Assembly: GCA_949317995.1 (NCBI GenBank)
Contig: OX439041.1
Coordinates: 13,175,501-13,239,500 of the forward strand
Direction: 5' to 3'
DNA length: 64,000 nucleotides
Source: Acholoe squamosa
Lineage: Eukaryota; Annelida; Polychaeta; Phyllodocida; Polynoidae
Numbering within the stretch: position 1 is the first letter of the stretch; every line of letters begins with the position of its first letter. The notes beneath the pieces are model-generated. The model did no database searches and had not been told where the DNA came from. It saw only the letters and a list, made by a program, of their open reading frames with translations. The position numbers and the translations under genes are program-made. Of the stretch, positions 1 to 12,410 are shown piece after piece.

Positions 1-640
1 AATATACTAATTCCCCAGAAGTCACTTCTCATACGTATATTACACTTTTGAAATCCAAGATGGTCGAGTGTAGACTCTTATGCCATGGCGAATATTGACG
101 ACACTATAGATTAGTACTACTTACGCCGTATTCAATGGGGGGGTGGAATACGATCCTCGTATATTCGGCAGCGCCATTTTGAAATTTATACAGAGCTAAT
201 TAGTTTCATATTTAGGTATGGTTATTAGAAGTTTTACGCAAAAAAAGAATGATTGAACTAGTTAAATAATATGTTATGAATTGTTTAAGGTATATCTATG
301 TATTAGCGCCATGTTAAAAAAGAAGATATTGTCCTGCGCAAGGAACATTTATATCGAAACTAAAAGTAGCGGCTAGCTCCATATCACATGACCAATTTCG
401 TCGAGCAAGGTGTCATGGCGGATCAAAACAAATCGAGACGACACAACGTTTTCAAAATCAGTAAATATCATTGATTTTTTTTATCTAAAAAGCAAATTAA
501 CTCTGTAGGGCCATGGCATAAATGCAAATGTCCACTCCCGTGAATAATTTCACATCGTATTCACAGAGGTGAGGCGTCCGTATTCAACGAGGCCTTATAG
601 GGTCGTGGACATTTGCTTATATACCCTATACAGGCCACTA
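1..640. repeat. dispersed repeat with partner at about 51,445-51,885
   Basis: Shared blocks: CGTATTCAAT followed by a G run and GGAATAC; ATGGCGGAT.AAAACAA-like; CATAAATGCAAATGTC; GGTGAGGC; CCTATAAGG or GGCCTTATAGG. No coding sequence is seen. Confidence 0.5.
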
Positions 641-665
641 CAACCCCACTTCTATAGATGCGAAT

Positions 666-871
666 CCCTTAACCCATTAAGGGCTGCTAATGTATTTAAT
701 GTGTCATGCCTATTGGTCATCACGATGCACTAATGCAGCCCTGGTGAGTAACTTGCCAGTATAACATTCATGCATCATGCTGACACTATGGGGTTGATAC
801 ACTCCCGGAGGGTCGGCATGATGCACCAATGAAGTGCTGCACTCCTACATCAGCAGTCTTTAAAGGGTTAA
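666..871. repeat. CATGATGCA-type palindromic repeat
   Basis: Ends in AACCCATTAAGGGCTGCTAATG and CATCAGCAGTCTTTAAAGGGTT, near reverse complements. Inside, GTCATGCCTATTGG, GCATCATGC and GGCATGATGCACCAATGAAG alternate in both orientations. Confidence 0.7.
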
Positions 872-978
872 ATCCTACACCTCGCCCAAAAATCACATGC
901 AAATTTGGCAAAAAAAAGTCCTTGTCCCTCCAAGAGTGAAAATGGTTGGAAAAATGTTCATTCCAAACTCACTTTGTT

Positions 979-1229
979 CTTAGGGAGTGATAATTTCTTA
1001 ACAACAGGGGTAGGGGTTGGGTTTGCACACAGATGTGCGAGGAAAGATTTGACCCACCAGTAGGGGACAGAAATCGTGTGCAAACGCGCCCTTTTTTCAC
1101 TAAAAACAGGTGAAATGATTCTGCCCCCCTCTCAGAGGGGTTGAGAAAATCTTGACCCCCGGTCAAGGGGTCGAAAATTTCTGACCCTCCCCCCAACCCA
1201 CCATCCCCCCTGTTGATCACTCCCTTATA
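979..1229. mobile_element. small TIR element (GGGAGTGAT ends)
   Basis: CTTAGGGAGTGATAA at the left and TTGATCACTCCCTTATAA at the right form imperfect TIRs. The interior is purine- and C-rich. A relative lies at 57,245-57,442. Confidence 0.45.
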
Positions 1230-1326
1230 AAATGATCACTGTCCCTACATGGCACTATTGTTGGTGAGTATAGTATGTATAGAGGACAGCCTCCTCCTCC
1301 TCCTGGAGGGTCCTTGCGCTGTCCTA

Positions 1327-2850
1327 TATAATGATATTAGGAACCACACTGTGTAGGTCCACACTAGCCCTTTAAGGACCACTGATGCACAAGTGCATTT
1401 TGTCCTTGCATGATGCACCAATTGAGCATCATGCAGACCCTGAGAGAGTGTATCAGGCCAGTAGGGTCGGCATGATGTGTGAATGTAGCCCTGGCGATTT
1501 ATTCATCTTGGGCTGAATCGATGCATTATGAAAAATAAATGGCATGAAACATTATTGGCCTTTAAAGGGCTAGGTTTCCGCCTTATATGGTATATCCTGC
1601 ACATTGCCAGGGGGTTCTGCCTTATTTAATACCGAGCTAATATACAGTACACAGTATGTCCTGTATAAGGTACATGTAAGGATAGACTTGTGCTGTGCCT
1701 TATAGAATCTGACTGAAGATAGGGTTGGCCTATACATGGCTAAAAGCCGAGGGGGGGGGGGTAAAAAATCGACGGGCAGACAAAAATAAGCAGATAAAAG
1801 TCAACGCTGGAGACACAGGCACTTTAAAAAAATGGCACTGGTGACACAGGGGTTTTAAAAATCAGCAGACAGAAAGTTATGAAATATAAAACCTGACAAA
1901 AACAGACTAGGTACTTATGTAAAGACAGTCGGCTGTTTCACATTACCAGAATTTGACTCAAGGTGCACCCTATAAATAGGTCTGCTATGAATTCAGGGTG
2001 CACACTGTAAAAAAATAGCTGTTGAATCTACCAGGGATCCTTGTAAAACTGAAAACAGAACCACTGTAATTGTAAAGCAGGGTGGCACTGTAGTTTTTAC
2101 AAGAAACTCCAGTTGGCAGTGCAGTGGCACAAGGAATCTCTGATAAAACAATGACAGATCTCTGACAACTTTGGGATGAGGGATCCTTCATTATTTTGAC
2201 GACTTTTTTTTACAGTGCACCTTACATATATGTATATGGCCGTAAAACCCTGGACATCAGCTGGGTCCATGTATAAGCCACACCCTCACTTTGGGAGAAT
2301 GCTATAAGCCACAGCAGAGGCCTGAAATGGTTCTGATTCCTTACAATATATTTTATAATGAAAACTCCTCATATATTGAATTTAACTCCCTCATATAAGC
2401 TGCACCCGTAGTCTATGGCAATGCTATAAGCTGCATTAAGGACCTGAAATGGTCAATACGCTGCGGCTTACATGCTTGGTATTATGATATGTATGATATA
2501 AACTGAAGTCATACCAATTGTTCCAGTTTGTAGTTTTGTGATGGATGAATGTAGAGATACATGTACAGCCTCCAAGTCTCCTGTTTCTAATGACAAGGGG
2601 TTGCTCGTGGTGAAATGAACCGGTATGCATAGGAGGGGGGAGGCACTTCTTAATTTTGTTACCCTCATGATATGTATGATATAGAGTACTAAAGATAGTC
2701 CTAGACATGGATAAGACATGGAGTGCCCCCCCCATCCCGCACCACCACCATTGGTTTGAGAGGTCCGGGTAAGCCTGCACTAGAAACCGAAACAGGGAAT
2801 CTAGGACAGGAAGGGACATCCCCTCCCCTTCCCACCCCTCAAACTATAAA
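1327..2850. repeat. long dispersed repeat, partner at 45,690-46,380
   Basis: Shares in order: CACACTGTGTAGGTCCACACTAGC, a CATGATGCA element, GTGACACAGGGGTTTTA, ATACATGTACAGCCTC, TGGTGAAATGA, and AATCTAGG.CAG. The partner is shorter by internal deletions. No gene is recognisable. Confidence 0.55.
1369..1572. repeat. CATGATGCA-type palindromic repeat
   Basis: Between CCCTTTAAGGACCACTGATGCA and CCTTTAAAGGGC; several GCATCATGC/GCATGATG units in opposite orientation. Confidence 0.65.
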
Positions 2851-4974
2851 CCATCTACAATTACCAGAGAGTCCATTGGGCACTTTCTCACCAAGCATAT
2901 AAGCTGCAGTTGTGTATACTGTATTTCCCCGATTATAAGCCCGGGTGTATGTAGATTTCAAATGGAAAATTGACCAGGCTTATAAATGGGGTAGGCTTGT
3001 ATTTGAGGCAGGCTTAGAATTAATATACTTGACAACTACATATGGAACCCTGCCTAAGATTGCAATGTCCAATATTTCTATATAATTTGTTTGTTCTGAC
3101 CAGGCTTATAATATTATTCGGGGACTGACATCTAGGGTACAGGCACTCTGAGTCGGACAGACACCTAAAGTCCGACACCTTTTGCATTGAATTACATGAT
3201 AGATATGAGAAATTCAGCTATCATTTGAATTAGACATGAAAACTCAGGTATCATACTCTTTAACAAATGAGGAATAACATGTAAAACAGCTGTCATACAT
3301 GGTTTTACAACTGTACAAACCCAGGGTGTTTTTGTTATATTCTGAGGATAAAGAATGGTGAGTGAATGGAGGTCCTGGTTTGATTTGTCAATTTGTCATG
3401 TCTTAACCTCCAATGTTATAGGATTTCTATACATGTCAATGGCAATATACACATTTTTGCCAATGATTTGACTTGACAAACCTGAATACATCCCTCATGT
3501 GACAGTATGGGAGTTATTCTGGTCTGACCTTCAGATTACACCTACAGTCGGACACCAATTACACCCCACCTGGGACACAATTATATCATGATTTCAATAC
3601 TTATATAATGGACATTTCATTACAAACAGAATCCGTCAAGATATACAAGTACTCCTAGATCTGAATATTGAATATGTGTTTGGTTTACCTACTATCTAAC
3701 ACCTAAACTTAATCACTACCCAATCTGCCCATAGAAGTCATGCTCATCTGGGCCTGTAGACTGATCTGTTATAAGTATGCAAAATTAAACATCTAAGAGT
3801 ATATGGAGAGGAGTATTGTATTAGCTTGGATTCCTTAGTGTAATATGCTATATGCCTTTATGGAATATTTCAGATACAATGACCCATTGTGTCTGTATCA
3901 ATTAGATAACATAGTGTCTGCCTCTAGGATCACTTCTGGCATGAGCTGTTTGACTGTAGGTGCAATTTGATATTTTGGAGACTAAATATGTACAGCTCAT
4001 TTATGCATAAGTATTGGAGAGTTTCATCAAAACCTCTTCAAGAATTTTGAGGGTAAAGTATCATGTATCAACTGGTGAAATGGAAAGTAGAATTCAAGAC
4101 TTTTAAGGTACAAGATTTGAGCACCAAATATGGCCACCTCCTGTGTGGTCAGGAGCGTCCGAAATGGGTGTCTCTATACCCTATTACACTCAGGGGCTCA
4201 GAAAATGTGAGTCTAGTTTAATTCCCGGTCTCCCTACCTGCCCCCCCTTTTTTTAGGCAATTTTTTTAAGACTAGAAAGAGGTATAAGTCTTCATGATTA
4301 TTTTTGCCAATTAGAAGCTCTGAACTACTAAAATGTCAACAACATATTAAATTTTCTAAAAGTGGTTGAATACAGTGAATATATCTGTTTGGTTCACGGT
4401 AAATTACCTCATTGATTGATGCCACAGATGTAACGCACAAGATGGAGAGAGTCCCGTCACAGGTGGAGTGGCCCATATAAACAGTGTACCGTAATTGCCC
4501 GTTTCAGCACCTTGGCACCTATAGATGTAAATAACCCAGTGCTGATTTAAATACTACCGTAATCTCCTGCGTACAAGGTGTGTCTTAGCCTATACACGGA
4601 GTTTTAGTTCTCGCTGGGTCCAAAAGGTGGACACCAAGACCTTTCTCTTGATATGTTACACTCCCCCTAAATCATAATAGCACAAAAGGGGACCCAGGGG
4701 GTCTGGGAGGCCCAAGCTACACAGAGGTTTTTGAATTTTGAAAATCCATTCACTAGAACAAATGTCTTTTTTTATATTTTTGACCATTTTCCTGAACTCT
4801 ATGTGTGCAGGGTGCATCTTATACGCGGGAGATATCAGTATTTCTTTTTGGCTTAGATTGATTTCAGTACCCCCTTACCCACGGAGCCATTTTGAGATGG
4901 GTGCTTATTTGCGATTTGCGGCCCTGGAACTGATACAAGCTAATACAGCACCCTACTTACAAATTATGACCCTT
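2851..4974. other. gene-free stretch
   Basis: No convincing ORF, exon or RNA gene. It holds scattered units of a TATAAGCCxxG/CTTATA family (2895-2960, 3000-3120) and of the CTTATACGCGGGAG family (4555-4600, 4808-4835). Confidence 0.5.
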
Positions 4975-5090
4975 TGTTTACTTTGAGATAGGACAGATAG
5001 ATATTTGAGGTTATTCAAACTCTCCTGTGTAGCCTTTGACCTCTCAGACAGGCCACATCCTCATCTAGACCTGAGGATTTTGAACTTGGT
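4975..5090. repeat. dispersed repeat, partner at 48,293-48,390
   Basis: TTTACTTTGAGATAGGACAG, ATATTTGAGGTTATTCAAAC and the trailing CAGACAGG/CATCCTCA blocks match the partner in order. Confidence 0.55.
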
Positions 5091-5277
5091 GACAGTTTGA
5101 GATATCCATGTCAGTGACCGTTGGTGTTAGATATTAAGGAACTTTAATATCATATTTTGAGAATGAAGATCTGAGTAAGACCCAGTAAGATAATAAGGCG
5201 CAAACACTGTTCTTCATTTGCATCAACCCATAAATTGTATACACATGTGGAATCACGCATCATAACGAATATTTTAT

Positions 5278-5708
5278 TCATGGGCGTGAACTGGTTACCA
5301 GGTTTAGTCTGTGTAGGTGTTATCCATATAAGTGTGCTATAGAAGGGTGAGAAACTAAGGTTACGTCTTTTGGGGAGAAACGCTAACGTGGCGCCATTTT
5401 CGCTTGTAAAATATGAGCAGTAAACTTTCGCCGGAACCAGGGACACACTTCCGATCATACCGTTTCTCCTCGAAAGGGTTCACGAGAAACTAAAGGGAAC
5501 AGTGCTGCCCTCTGGTGCTTTAATTTGCTATGCACAGACCTTGAATACGGAGGTGAGTGGTGACTTTGCCAAAGTAACCCATCACCTCCGTAAGCTTAGC
5601 AAATAAAAGCACCAGAGGGCAGCACTGCTCCCTTTTGTTTCTCACCCTTCTATAGCATATGGATAACACCTACACAGACTGAACCTGGTAACCAGTCCAC
5701 GCACATGA
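5278..5708. repeat. composite inverted repeat
   Basis: Outer arms 5278-5352 and 5641-5708 (GGTTACCAGGTTTAGTCTGT versus ACAGACTGAACCTGGTAACC). Inner arms 5488-5538 and 5592-5640 share CAGTGCTGCCCTCTGGTGCT. An extra 135 bp in the left arm has no partner. Likely a decayed foldback element. Confidence 0.65.
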
Positions 5709-6184
5709 TTTTATTGGTATTAACACCCCCATCCCCACCAGTGTGCAGGTTTCTCAAAAACACTCTCCATAAAAGGCCTCTTTTTCAAAATGCCCCCTCT
5801 CACCCCCAATTGCCTAATTAAGCACATAGCAATGACATTTCCTGCGTTTAAACTGTAACTCTCTCCTTCCACGCCTCCTTTGCTCCTCTACCGCCCGTAC
5901 ATGCAGAAAATACCAGAAGATCCTGGGGCGGCACAGGGGCGATGGGGCTGAGTTACAGTTAAACACGGAAAATGGCATTTTTTTATCGCCTTGGACTTTG
6001 GGCATATTCCATCAAGCCTCTGCCCCTCCACCTGACATTAAATGACTCGTCCTTAGTTTTTTAAAGTCCTTTCCACTGACCCTGGAGTCATTGACATGGG
6101 ACAGATGATATCATGGTGCACTCTGTCCCTCTGGTGGTCGGCATTAGAACTATGGGGATTCCCCAGGTTTTCTATTTGATAACA

Positions 6185-6720
6185 CCTTAACCCTTCAATG
6201 ACTGCTAATGCAGGAGTGCATCATGTCCACTGGTCGGCATGATGCACCAATGAAGTTCCAGTAGATCTGCTCACCACCACTTCATGGGAGAGACCCATGG
6301 CCATTCTGTTGACAAAATGCATGACTTTAGCTCTGGCGAGTCACTCCCCAGCAAATTGTCGTCATCTGTCGCCATGATTGGTCATCAATTGTGACTCCTT
6401 TTTGAGTGATAACTCATTTTGTCATCTTTCGCCACTGTGTGTTAGGCTCACTTGGCATAGCAATTGCTATTCCTGGTGATCGTGTGCTATAACGACGTGG
6501 TGTTCCATCTAGAGACATGTGTGAGCCACTTCACACAGGTCGATGAGGACTCACGACAATTTGCTGGGTCCCCAGAGCTGTATCCCCTGACCACTGGGCA
6601 TGATGCATGAGACTACATGTCTGTGCTGCATGAATGCATCATGCTGACCCCGGGGCTGATACACTACCCAAGCGCCAGCATGATGCATTCATGGCAACGT
6701 CCTTAACAGGACTGCATCAA
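6185..6720. repeat. CATGATGCA-type repeat split by a MITE
   Basis: AACCCTTCAATGACTGCTAATG at left; GCATGATGCACCAATGAAG; resumes after 6573 with GGCATGATGCATG and GCATCATGC. The element at 6350-6573 is inserted within it. Confidence 0.6.
6350..6573. mobile_element. MITE with CAGCAAATTGTCGT termini
   Basis: CCCAGCAAATTGTCGTCAT at the left and ACGACAATTTGCTGGG at the right. The same ends bound a larger element at 48,822-50,066, and internal text (ATTGGTCATCAATTGTGACTCC) matches its end. Confidence 0.65.
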
Positions 6721-6729
6721 CAAATGCAC

Positions 6730-8459
6730 AAAAGGCATACCTCGGGGGGGACTCCCTATCTTTTCTATAATTTCCATGTGCGAACAAGACCAATTTGATA
6801 CCCTTTTCAATGGGGCAAAGAACTGAAAATGTAAGACCCTTTTCAAGGGAAAGTATCAAAGTCCATACCCTAAAATGTATAAGAGAATGTCACAAGATGA
6901 GCGGGCACTGACACATTCCTCTGTGATATTGTGTAATGTCGTTCTCGCCATGAATATGACCTTAGCTGTCGAAATGGCTTTAAGCACCTATTACTCAATT
7001 TTTCTGCTTCTTCCTTTCTTTATAGGGTATAGTGCAATGCACTAATATAGGGGGAAAACATCTGTACGTCGACGTTGTCGATTATAAATCATCTGGTGAG
7101 ACATTCTCAACATCCTTTGTTTGACAATGAGCAGGTCAAAAAAAGAAAGAGTGCTTCAGTTTGACTTCTTGGATTTTTCTTCAATTTTGAAGAATAACAT
7201 ACTTATGTTCAGACAATCAATTTATCCACGAGTCACTGTCTAAAGTTGATTCAACAGTGCAGGGGACCATTTCTCCATATACACATCCACTTTGAGATTA
7301 TCAATATGGCAGTGACCGATTGAGTGATTGAGAGTGACTGATAATTTCTGATTTCTGCCACCAGGTGGCTTCTGTGTACCTGGCAGCGTTCGTCTTTATT
7401 TTGTTTTCCTTCTTCAATTTACATTTCTTAAATCTGTGTGTCTGGCATTCGCCCATAGAGCACTTGTTGATAAAAGAATTGTTGACAATCATTAGGCTGG
7501 ACTAGGATTCTCAGCGAAAATCCTACATCTGCCTCACTAGGGCATGTTTTTTTTTAATATGAGTGCTGCAATTAGGTGATGGACCTTGGTCACTAAATGT
7601 GTAATCAAGACCATAGCTCATAATCATGATCTTCCCTTTGTGCTCCTTATGAAAATACAAAACGTTTCACCAATTTCCATCAAAATATAGACCCTGTGGG
7701 GCAGTACAGAAAAAAAATGTTTTGATATACTGTGATTTATATTATCTCTTTTGAATGCAACTGCTACAAAAACATTATTCCCTATTTTATCATTGTCCCC
7801 TGCTACGTTTGACATTGTACGAATAATGATAACAAATTGAGATGATACATATCACAAATATTGTCATGGTCAAAGTAGAATTTGGTGCTTTACTGTGATG
7901 GCCTGTTTGATACTTAACTCTCAATTTCTGCTTGGCATCAATATATTTATAGTTAATACATGTTTAAGACTTATGTGATGTAAAAGTTTCATTGATGATA
8001 TTATGTCCATATGGTTTGTAACGGTGGTGTACATCAACCGTGATAATTTTGCAGCTAAAGAAAAACAGGAACATTAATCATACTTTTCACTGAAACCAGT
8101 GATTTTGACATGTCACTAGGTTATAACAAAGTAAGGTAAAGGAAGATTGTCTAATACATCAGGGAAAAAAATGTGTTGTTCAGAGCAAGATTGAAGTAAG
8201 AACCATTATCTGAAACTGTTGAATGTTCCATGTTATCCATGTAAGTAAGTAATTCATACAGGAAAAGTATGTCTCTGAATCTAAATATTATTAATCTGTC
8301 TGAGATGGTTTAGTCTTATTGTATGAATTGTAGCTTGATGCATTGAAAGAGGGGTGTGGCTGTGGCTTCAGGACATGAGTAGAAAAGCCAATGTAGGTGT
8401 CAACGTTAATCGCAATTTGTTAATGATACTTTGTTTAACTGATGGTTACGGATAGACAG
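6730..8459. other. gene-free stretch
   Basis: AT-rich, with short ORFs only. I see no domain, exon with splice signals, or tRNA. No repeat shared with the rest of the window was noticed. Confidence 0.45.
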
Positions 8460-8479
8460 AAAGAAAGAAAGAAAGAAAG
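8460..8479 (+). repeat. (GAAA)n microsatellite
   Basis: Five GAAA units, AGAAAGAAAGAAAGAAAG. Confidence 0.85.
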
Positions 8480-8813
8480 CAGAAAGTAAATATATGAGGA
8501 GGGCAATATACAATTCAGTTCAGTAAAGCTTATGTGAACCCTTAGTATAGTTTATTAGAATAGGATTCTTCTTGCCATCATCCACACAAATAATGCACAA
8601 AGATTTGGCAATACAATTTGCAAGTGGCTCCTAGGCTGAACATGCAGTAAAGGTTTCAATTATGCACAGAATTGTACAGAAGAAGTGACATGGGGATGCC
8701 ATGATAGCACCACTGTTGACTTTGTAAGAATAAATGTTGATGTGATTTACTCATTGCTAATGACATATTTCAAGAGTGTAATCATTATGGACATGAATCT
8801 TATCGAACATAAT

Positions 8814-9793
8814 CTAGATTTGTGACACCAAAGTTGGTTTTTGATCCTCGAATGTCTGCCTGAATACAGAGCCAGTGATACAGTACAGTGGGAAGTTTAT
8901 ACTGTGGTTTATATAATCCAAATAGACAACAACTTGAAGAAGAATATAGGTATAATGACATGTGATTGAATCCATTCCAATAATCATGAAGATAAGGAAA
9001 AAATGAAGGCAGAGTAGTGATGACAAACACAATACTGACACCAAGCATTGTGACTGTCAAACTGGTTGTCTTATTTTCACTAGAGCCTTGATGACTCTTC
9101 CTGAACCTGATCTGTGAGTCATCTTATTTACTAAAATGGCATTTATAATAGAAATTATGCAAAACGTTCTGCTACTGTACACAAATGCCACAAAGATATT
9201 ATTTACAGTCCCTAGTAAAGAGCCAGAACCGAAAGAATAAAACAAATTTGTGTTACCCACTGTACTAACATTACATGTAAATAGTAGTGGCACATCAGCA
9301 ATAAGCATAGCACTTATAAGTATTGAAATTGCACAAATAGTCTTTCTGACAGTGCAGTAGATGTGTACCTTTAGTGGTCGAAAAATGGCAATCATCCGTT
9401 CAATTGAGATTTATAAATGTGTACCATTAACCAAGAAGATATGTTTCCTGCCAAAAACAATAAGAAAGTAACAGCGCGACAGAACCACAGCAATGAGGAG
9501 AAAGGAAATAAGCAATATATCCCATCTCTTTTCAAGACCTGAAAAAGTAATGTTAGATTGTCAAAAACAGCTACAACCAGCAACAATATCATAAAGACAG
9601 AGGCCTTAATAAAAGATCCATACAGTATCATGATGATAACAAGACTGTTTAATACCATTCCTATGCCACTCATAGTTACAGTTGCCATGATGTCACCCAA
9701 GAACAGTCGAGGCTGATGTACAATACTGGAACTGTTCCCACTGATGTGGCAGCAAGATGCCTCATATGTAGAAAGGTTTTCCATTGCCTCCAT
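8814..9793 (-). pseudogene. rhodopsin-like GPCR pseudogene, intronless, frameshifted
   Basis: Read on the minus strand from 9793. The N-terminus (MEAMENLSTYEAS, with N-glycosylation sites) is followed by TM1 (GIGMVLNSLVIIMILYG), TM2 (LLLVVAVFDNLTLL) and TM3. The frame changes near 9400, where SIERMIAIFRPLK marks the end of TM3. TM4 and TM5 continue to about 9057. TM6 (VTMLGVSIVFVITTLPSF) is in a further frame, and TM7 (DYINHSINFPLYCITGSVFR) in another, starting about 8985. At least three frame breaks in a single-exon receptor mean it is not translatable as one protein. The family looks like peptide-type class A receptors; the ligand cannot be inferred. Confidence 0.75.
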
Positions 9794-10033
9794 TATGTAG
9801 CAAGCAACGATTTTAACAATTCTTCTTGGCCTCTCTGAACCTCCATGTTTCTGTAATGGCCAATGCGCCCAATAAATAACTCTCCTAATACATCCCTCAG
9901 TACTGCTGCTGTATGCACACGTTTAGATGCAGTGGTCTGTCTGACACTGCACCAAGACGGGAAAGTACAGAAAATACAGAAACATTTTCTGACAAAAGAA
10001 GCCATTTATGACAAAAAAAATAACTTGTAAGAT

Positions 10034-10370
10034 CAGGGGCGCAGGAAAATGGGGGGTGCCAGGGGGCCCAGGCCCCCCAATCATGAAGGAGGTGGGGCCT
10101 GAGTATGCCTGTGCCCCCCGATATTTGCCAAGAATTCCTTAAGTAATTGGAAAAGAAGCTAAAATTTTGCATCTCAAATTAGATTAATATGGTGATGGGA
10201 TAGGGGAAATAAGGGTCAGAGCCTAAAGTCAGATCCAAAATTCACCAATAATTACTTTTCTATACAAATTCTGTATAGATATCATCGCACTCCAGCCAAA
10301 AATTCAAGGTGGTCTCGATGGGGCAATCACTGGGCCCCCCCCCCATTAAGATTTGCTTCCTACGCCTCTG
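10034..10370. mobile_element. 337-bp MITE with CAGGGGCG termini
   Basis: CAGGGGCGCAGGAA at the left and TTCCTACGCCTCTG at the right are 14-bp imperfect TIRs. A 5-bp duplication AAGAT flanks it (10029-10033 and 10371-10375). TIR form resembles hAT-type elements; a 5-bp duplication would fit the hAT5 group. The interior is C/G-run-rich and non-coding. Confidence 0.65.
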
Positions 10371-11039
10371 AAGATTGTTGACACTGTAAGCAGACATATT
10401 GACTTCAGATAGAATTAGGTCAGTTTAGTTTGCACTACATCAGCAGGAATTGTCTTGTGTATATTTGAGCTGTGTTAATCACAAATCACCCTCCATTAGT
10501 CAAGACATAGTCAAATAGACGGTGGCTCTGATGTGTTCTTCCTGGTTTGCCACGCATTGAATGTGGATGAGATTTAAATGTTCCCCGGTAAATGAACATG
10601 TATGGGTAACAGATGATAAAAGCGTTGGATGAAAATTCATTTTGGCTCCCCAACTAGATTGAAAAAGGTCAACATCATAATTTTGGTATCGCAAAACATT
10701 ATATCAATGACATTGAAGTACAATGAGATTGTATGGATGCAAAACGTCTGTTATTTAAAATAGTGAAGGGTACAGGATCATCACAAAGGCAATCTCTAGT
10801 AGCTTATTTAATGGTATTTCTTGGTGGATATAGCAAATAATGTCACAGAAAAAGCTACAAACAACATCTGATTGCACCCTTACAGTGTTGTACAAGCACA
10901 CATTTTGTCAACCGTGACGTCATCAGCTACATCAGATAAACCTTCTGCTCTCCTCTATAGTGGTAGATATTTCAATAACAATGCCAAAATCTTTTTTTAA
11001 CAAAAAGGCCATCAACATACTCTATCGTATAAATAGGGT
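10371..11039. other. gene-free stretch between GPCR remnants
   Basis: Only short ORFs. A perfect CRE-like GTGACGTCATC lies near 10,915-10,925. No further GPCR helix was recognised. Confidence 0.4.
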
Positions 11040-11165
11040 AGTGCTTTTCTTTAATACAATTACACAGATAACTGCTGATGCCATTATGTCAGCCATTATG
11101 TAGTGTGCTGGAACTGTTACCACTGATGATGCAGCAAGATCTTTTATCAGATATAGAAAGTTTTT
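11040..11165 (-). pseudogene. GPCR N-terminus fragment, second copy
   Basis: Aligns with the first 40 or so codons of the 8.8-9.8 kb receptor: the block CTTGCTGC..CATCAGTGG.AACAGTTCCAG is shared on the minus strand. No membrane helices follow in any frame. Confidence 0.5.
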
Positions 11166-11882
11166 TTTGGTGAAATCCATTAAGGTAGAGAATTACTTCT
11201 GTAAATTAACAATTATAACAGGCCTTTCCACTCTGACAACAGGTTGCTGCCTGTGCTTGCTATTGTGGACACACATCACGGCCCTGGCCTTAAGCAGTTC
11301 ATCACTGCATCATCCCGGCCCTCGAAGCCATCACCGGCCATCACGAAGCCATCACCGGCCATCACCGCCTGCTCCAAAGTGTCCATAAGGGACCTAGATG
11401 TAAGCCTGGCAATACAGCAGATGCAGTTTGATAGGACAATGTAGGTTTTGCTAGTATTAATTACAGGTAATTGAAGCTTCTTGTGCCTTTACAGAGAACC
11501 CATTAAAAATGTTGTCATTGATGGCAGAAAAATTCACTTCCTGGCTTCTACACAAAGAATATATGATCCAAAATGCAGAACATTAGCAAACAAACAGAAG
11601 AACCTTATCTTAAATGTGCTCTATGACTTATCCATAATGCAGCAAGGAGCCATAACTTATTATAAATGCCATTGGCAATTGCTACATTCATTAAACATTT
11701 TTATGCATTATTGAACACTGTAACCTTAAGCATATGGTATCAGTCATACCGCTACTACATATTAACGCCTGTCTCATACTATATATATACACTCTGAATT
11801 CAGTCCTTACCATCAACATATACCTTAAGACTGTGTACAGTATGCTGAAATAAATATATTTTTTACTGCTAACTGATACGAG
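11166..11882. other. gene-free stretch left of LTR element
   Basis: Holds a short tandem repeat CATCACGAAGCCATCACCGGC-type at about 11,318-11,365 (two units). No gene seen. Confidence 0.4.
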
Positions 11883-12247
11883 TGTAGGGGCCGGTATCGT
11901 CGTATATATATTAGTGCCGTTCATCCGAGAGACGTGTTCGTGTGGTGCCTGTTCCTTCTATGCCAGCTAGGTGTCGCTTTGTGATACCCCGTTGGTACAA
12001 GAGGGGGCGGCACCATGCCTCGCGTCCAGCTCCTACTAAGGAGCCGGACGAGCGGCAGAAGGTGACTGGATCTAGTCCAGTCCAGACGCGCAGCCTAACC
12101 TGTAGACTAGAGTGGAATAAAGTCCTACCCGAGAGGTAGGGGTTTCTGGGGCTTTGCCCAACCCGAACTACTCGTGTTGTGTTGGTATTTCTAGTGGTAA
12201 GCGAGCCAAAGAGCCACCCAACATATAAGTCAATACGAACCATTACA
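11883..12247 (+). repeat. 5' LTR
   Basis: Begins TGTAGGGGCCGG and ends CATTACA. A TATA-like stretch (TATATATATTA, about 11901-11911) lies near the start and AATAAA at 12116-12121. A very short U3 is implied if that TATA is used. It contains a tRNA-T-arm-like hairpin at 12065-12081. Confidence 0.93.
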
Positions 12248-12248
12248 C

Positions 12249-12266
12249 TGGTGCCATGACCAGTTG
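12249..12266 (+). promoter_or_regulatory. candidate primer binding site of the 8.7-kb element
   Basis: TGGTGCCATGACCAGTTG begins one base after the LTR. TGG pairs with a tRNA CCA end. I cannot assign the tRNA from memory with confidence. Confidence 0.6.
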
Positions 12267-12410
12267 GTTCGGGGGTGGTGCGCGGCCACATTGGCCGAAA
12301 GCCTCGGGAAACCCGAAGCGGATCCCCCCAGCCCTGGGCTAGAGGGATTCGAAGAGGATGACTTTACATCCCAGCATCTGTTGTTAGACTGGAAACCCAG
12401 TCAACAACAA

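Noticed and set aside
2436..2819. 127-codon minus-strand ORF
   Set aside because: Located in a dispersed repeat whose partner at 46 kb does not keep the frame.
5150..5458. 102-codon minus-strand ORF
   Set aside because: Lies mostly in an arm of an inverted repeat and shows no domain or splice context.
11911..12291. ORF antisense to the LTR, repeated at 20,292-20,651
   Set aside because: It exists because both LTRs are identical; no known protein features and it covers LTR signals.
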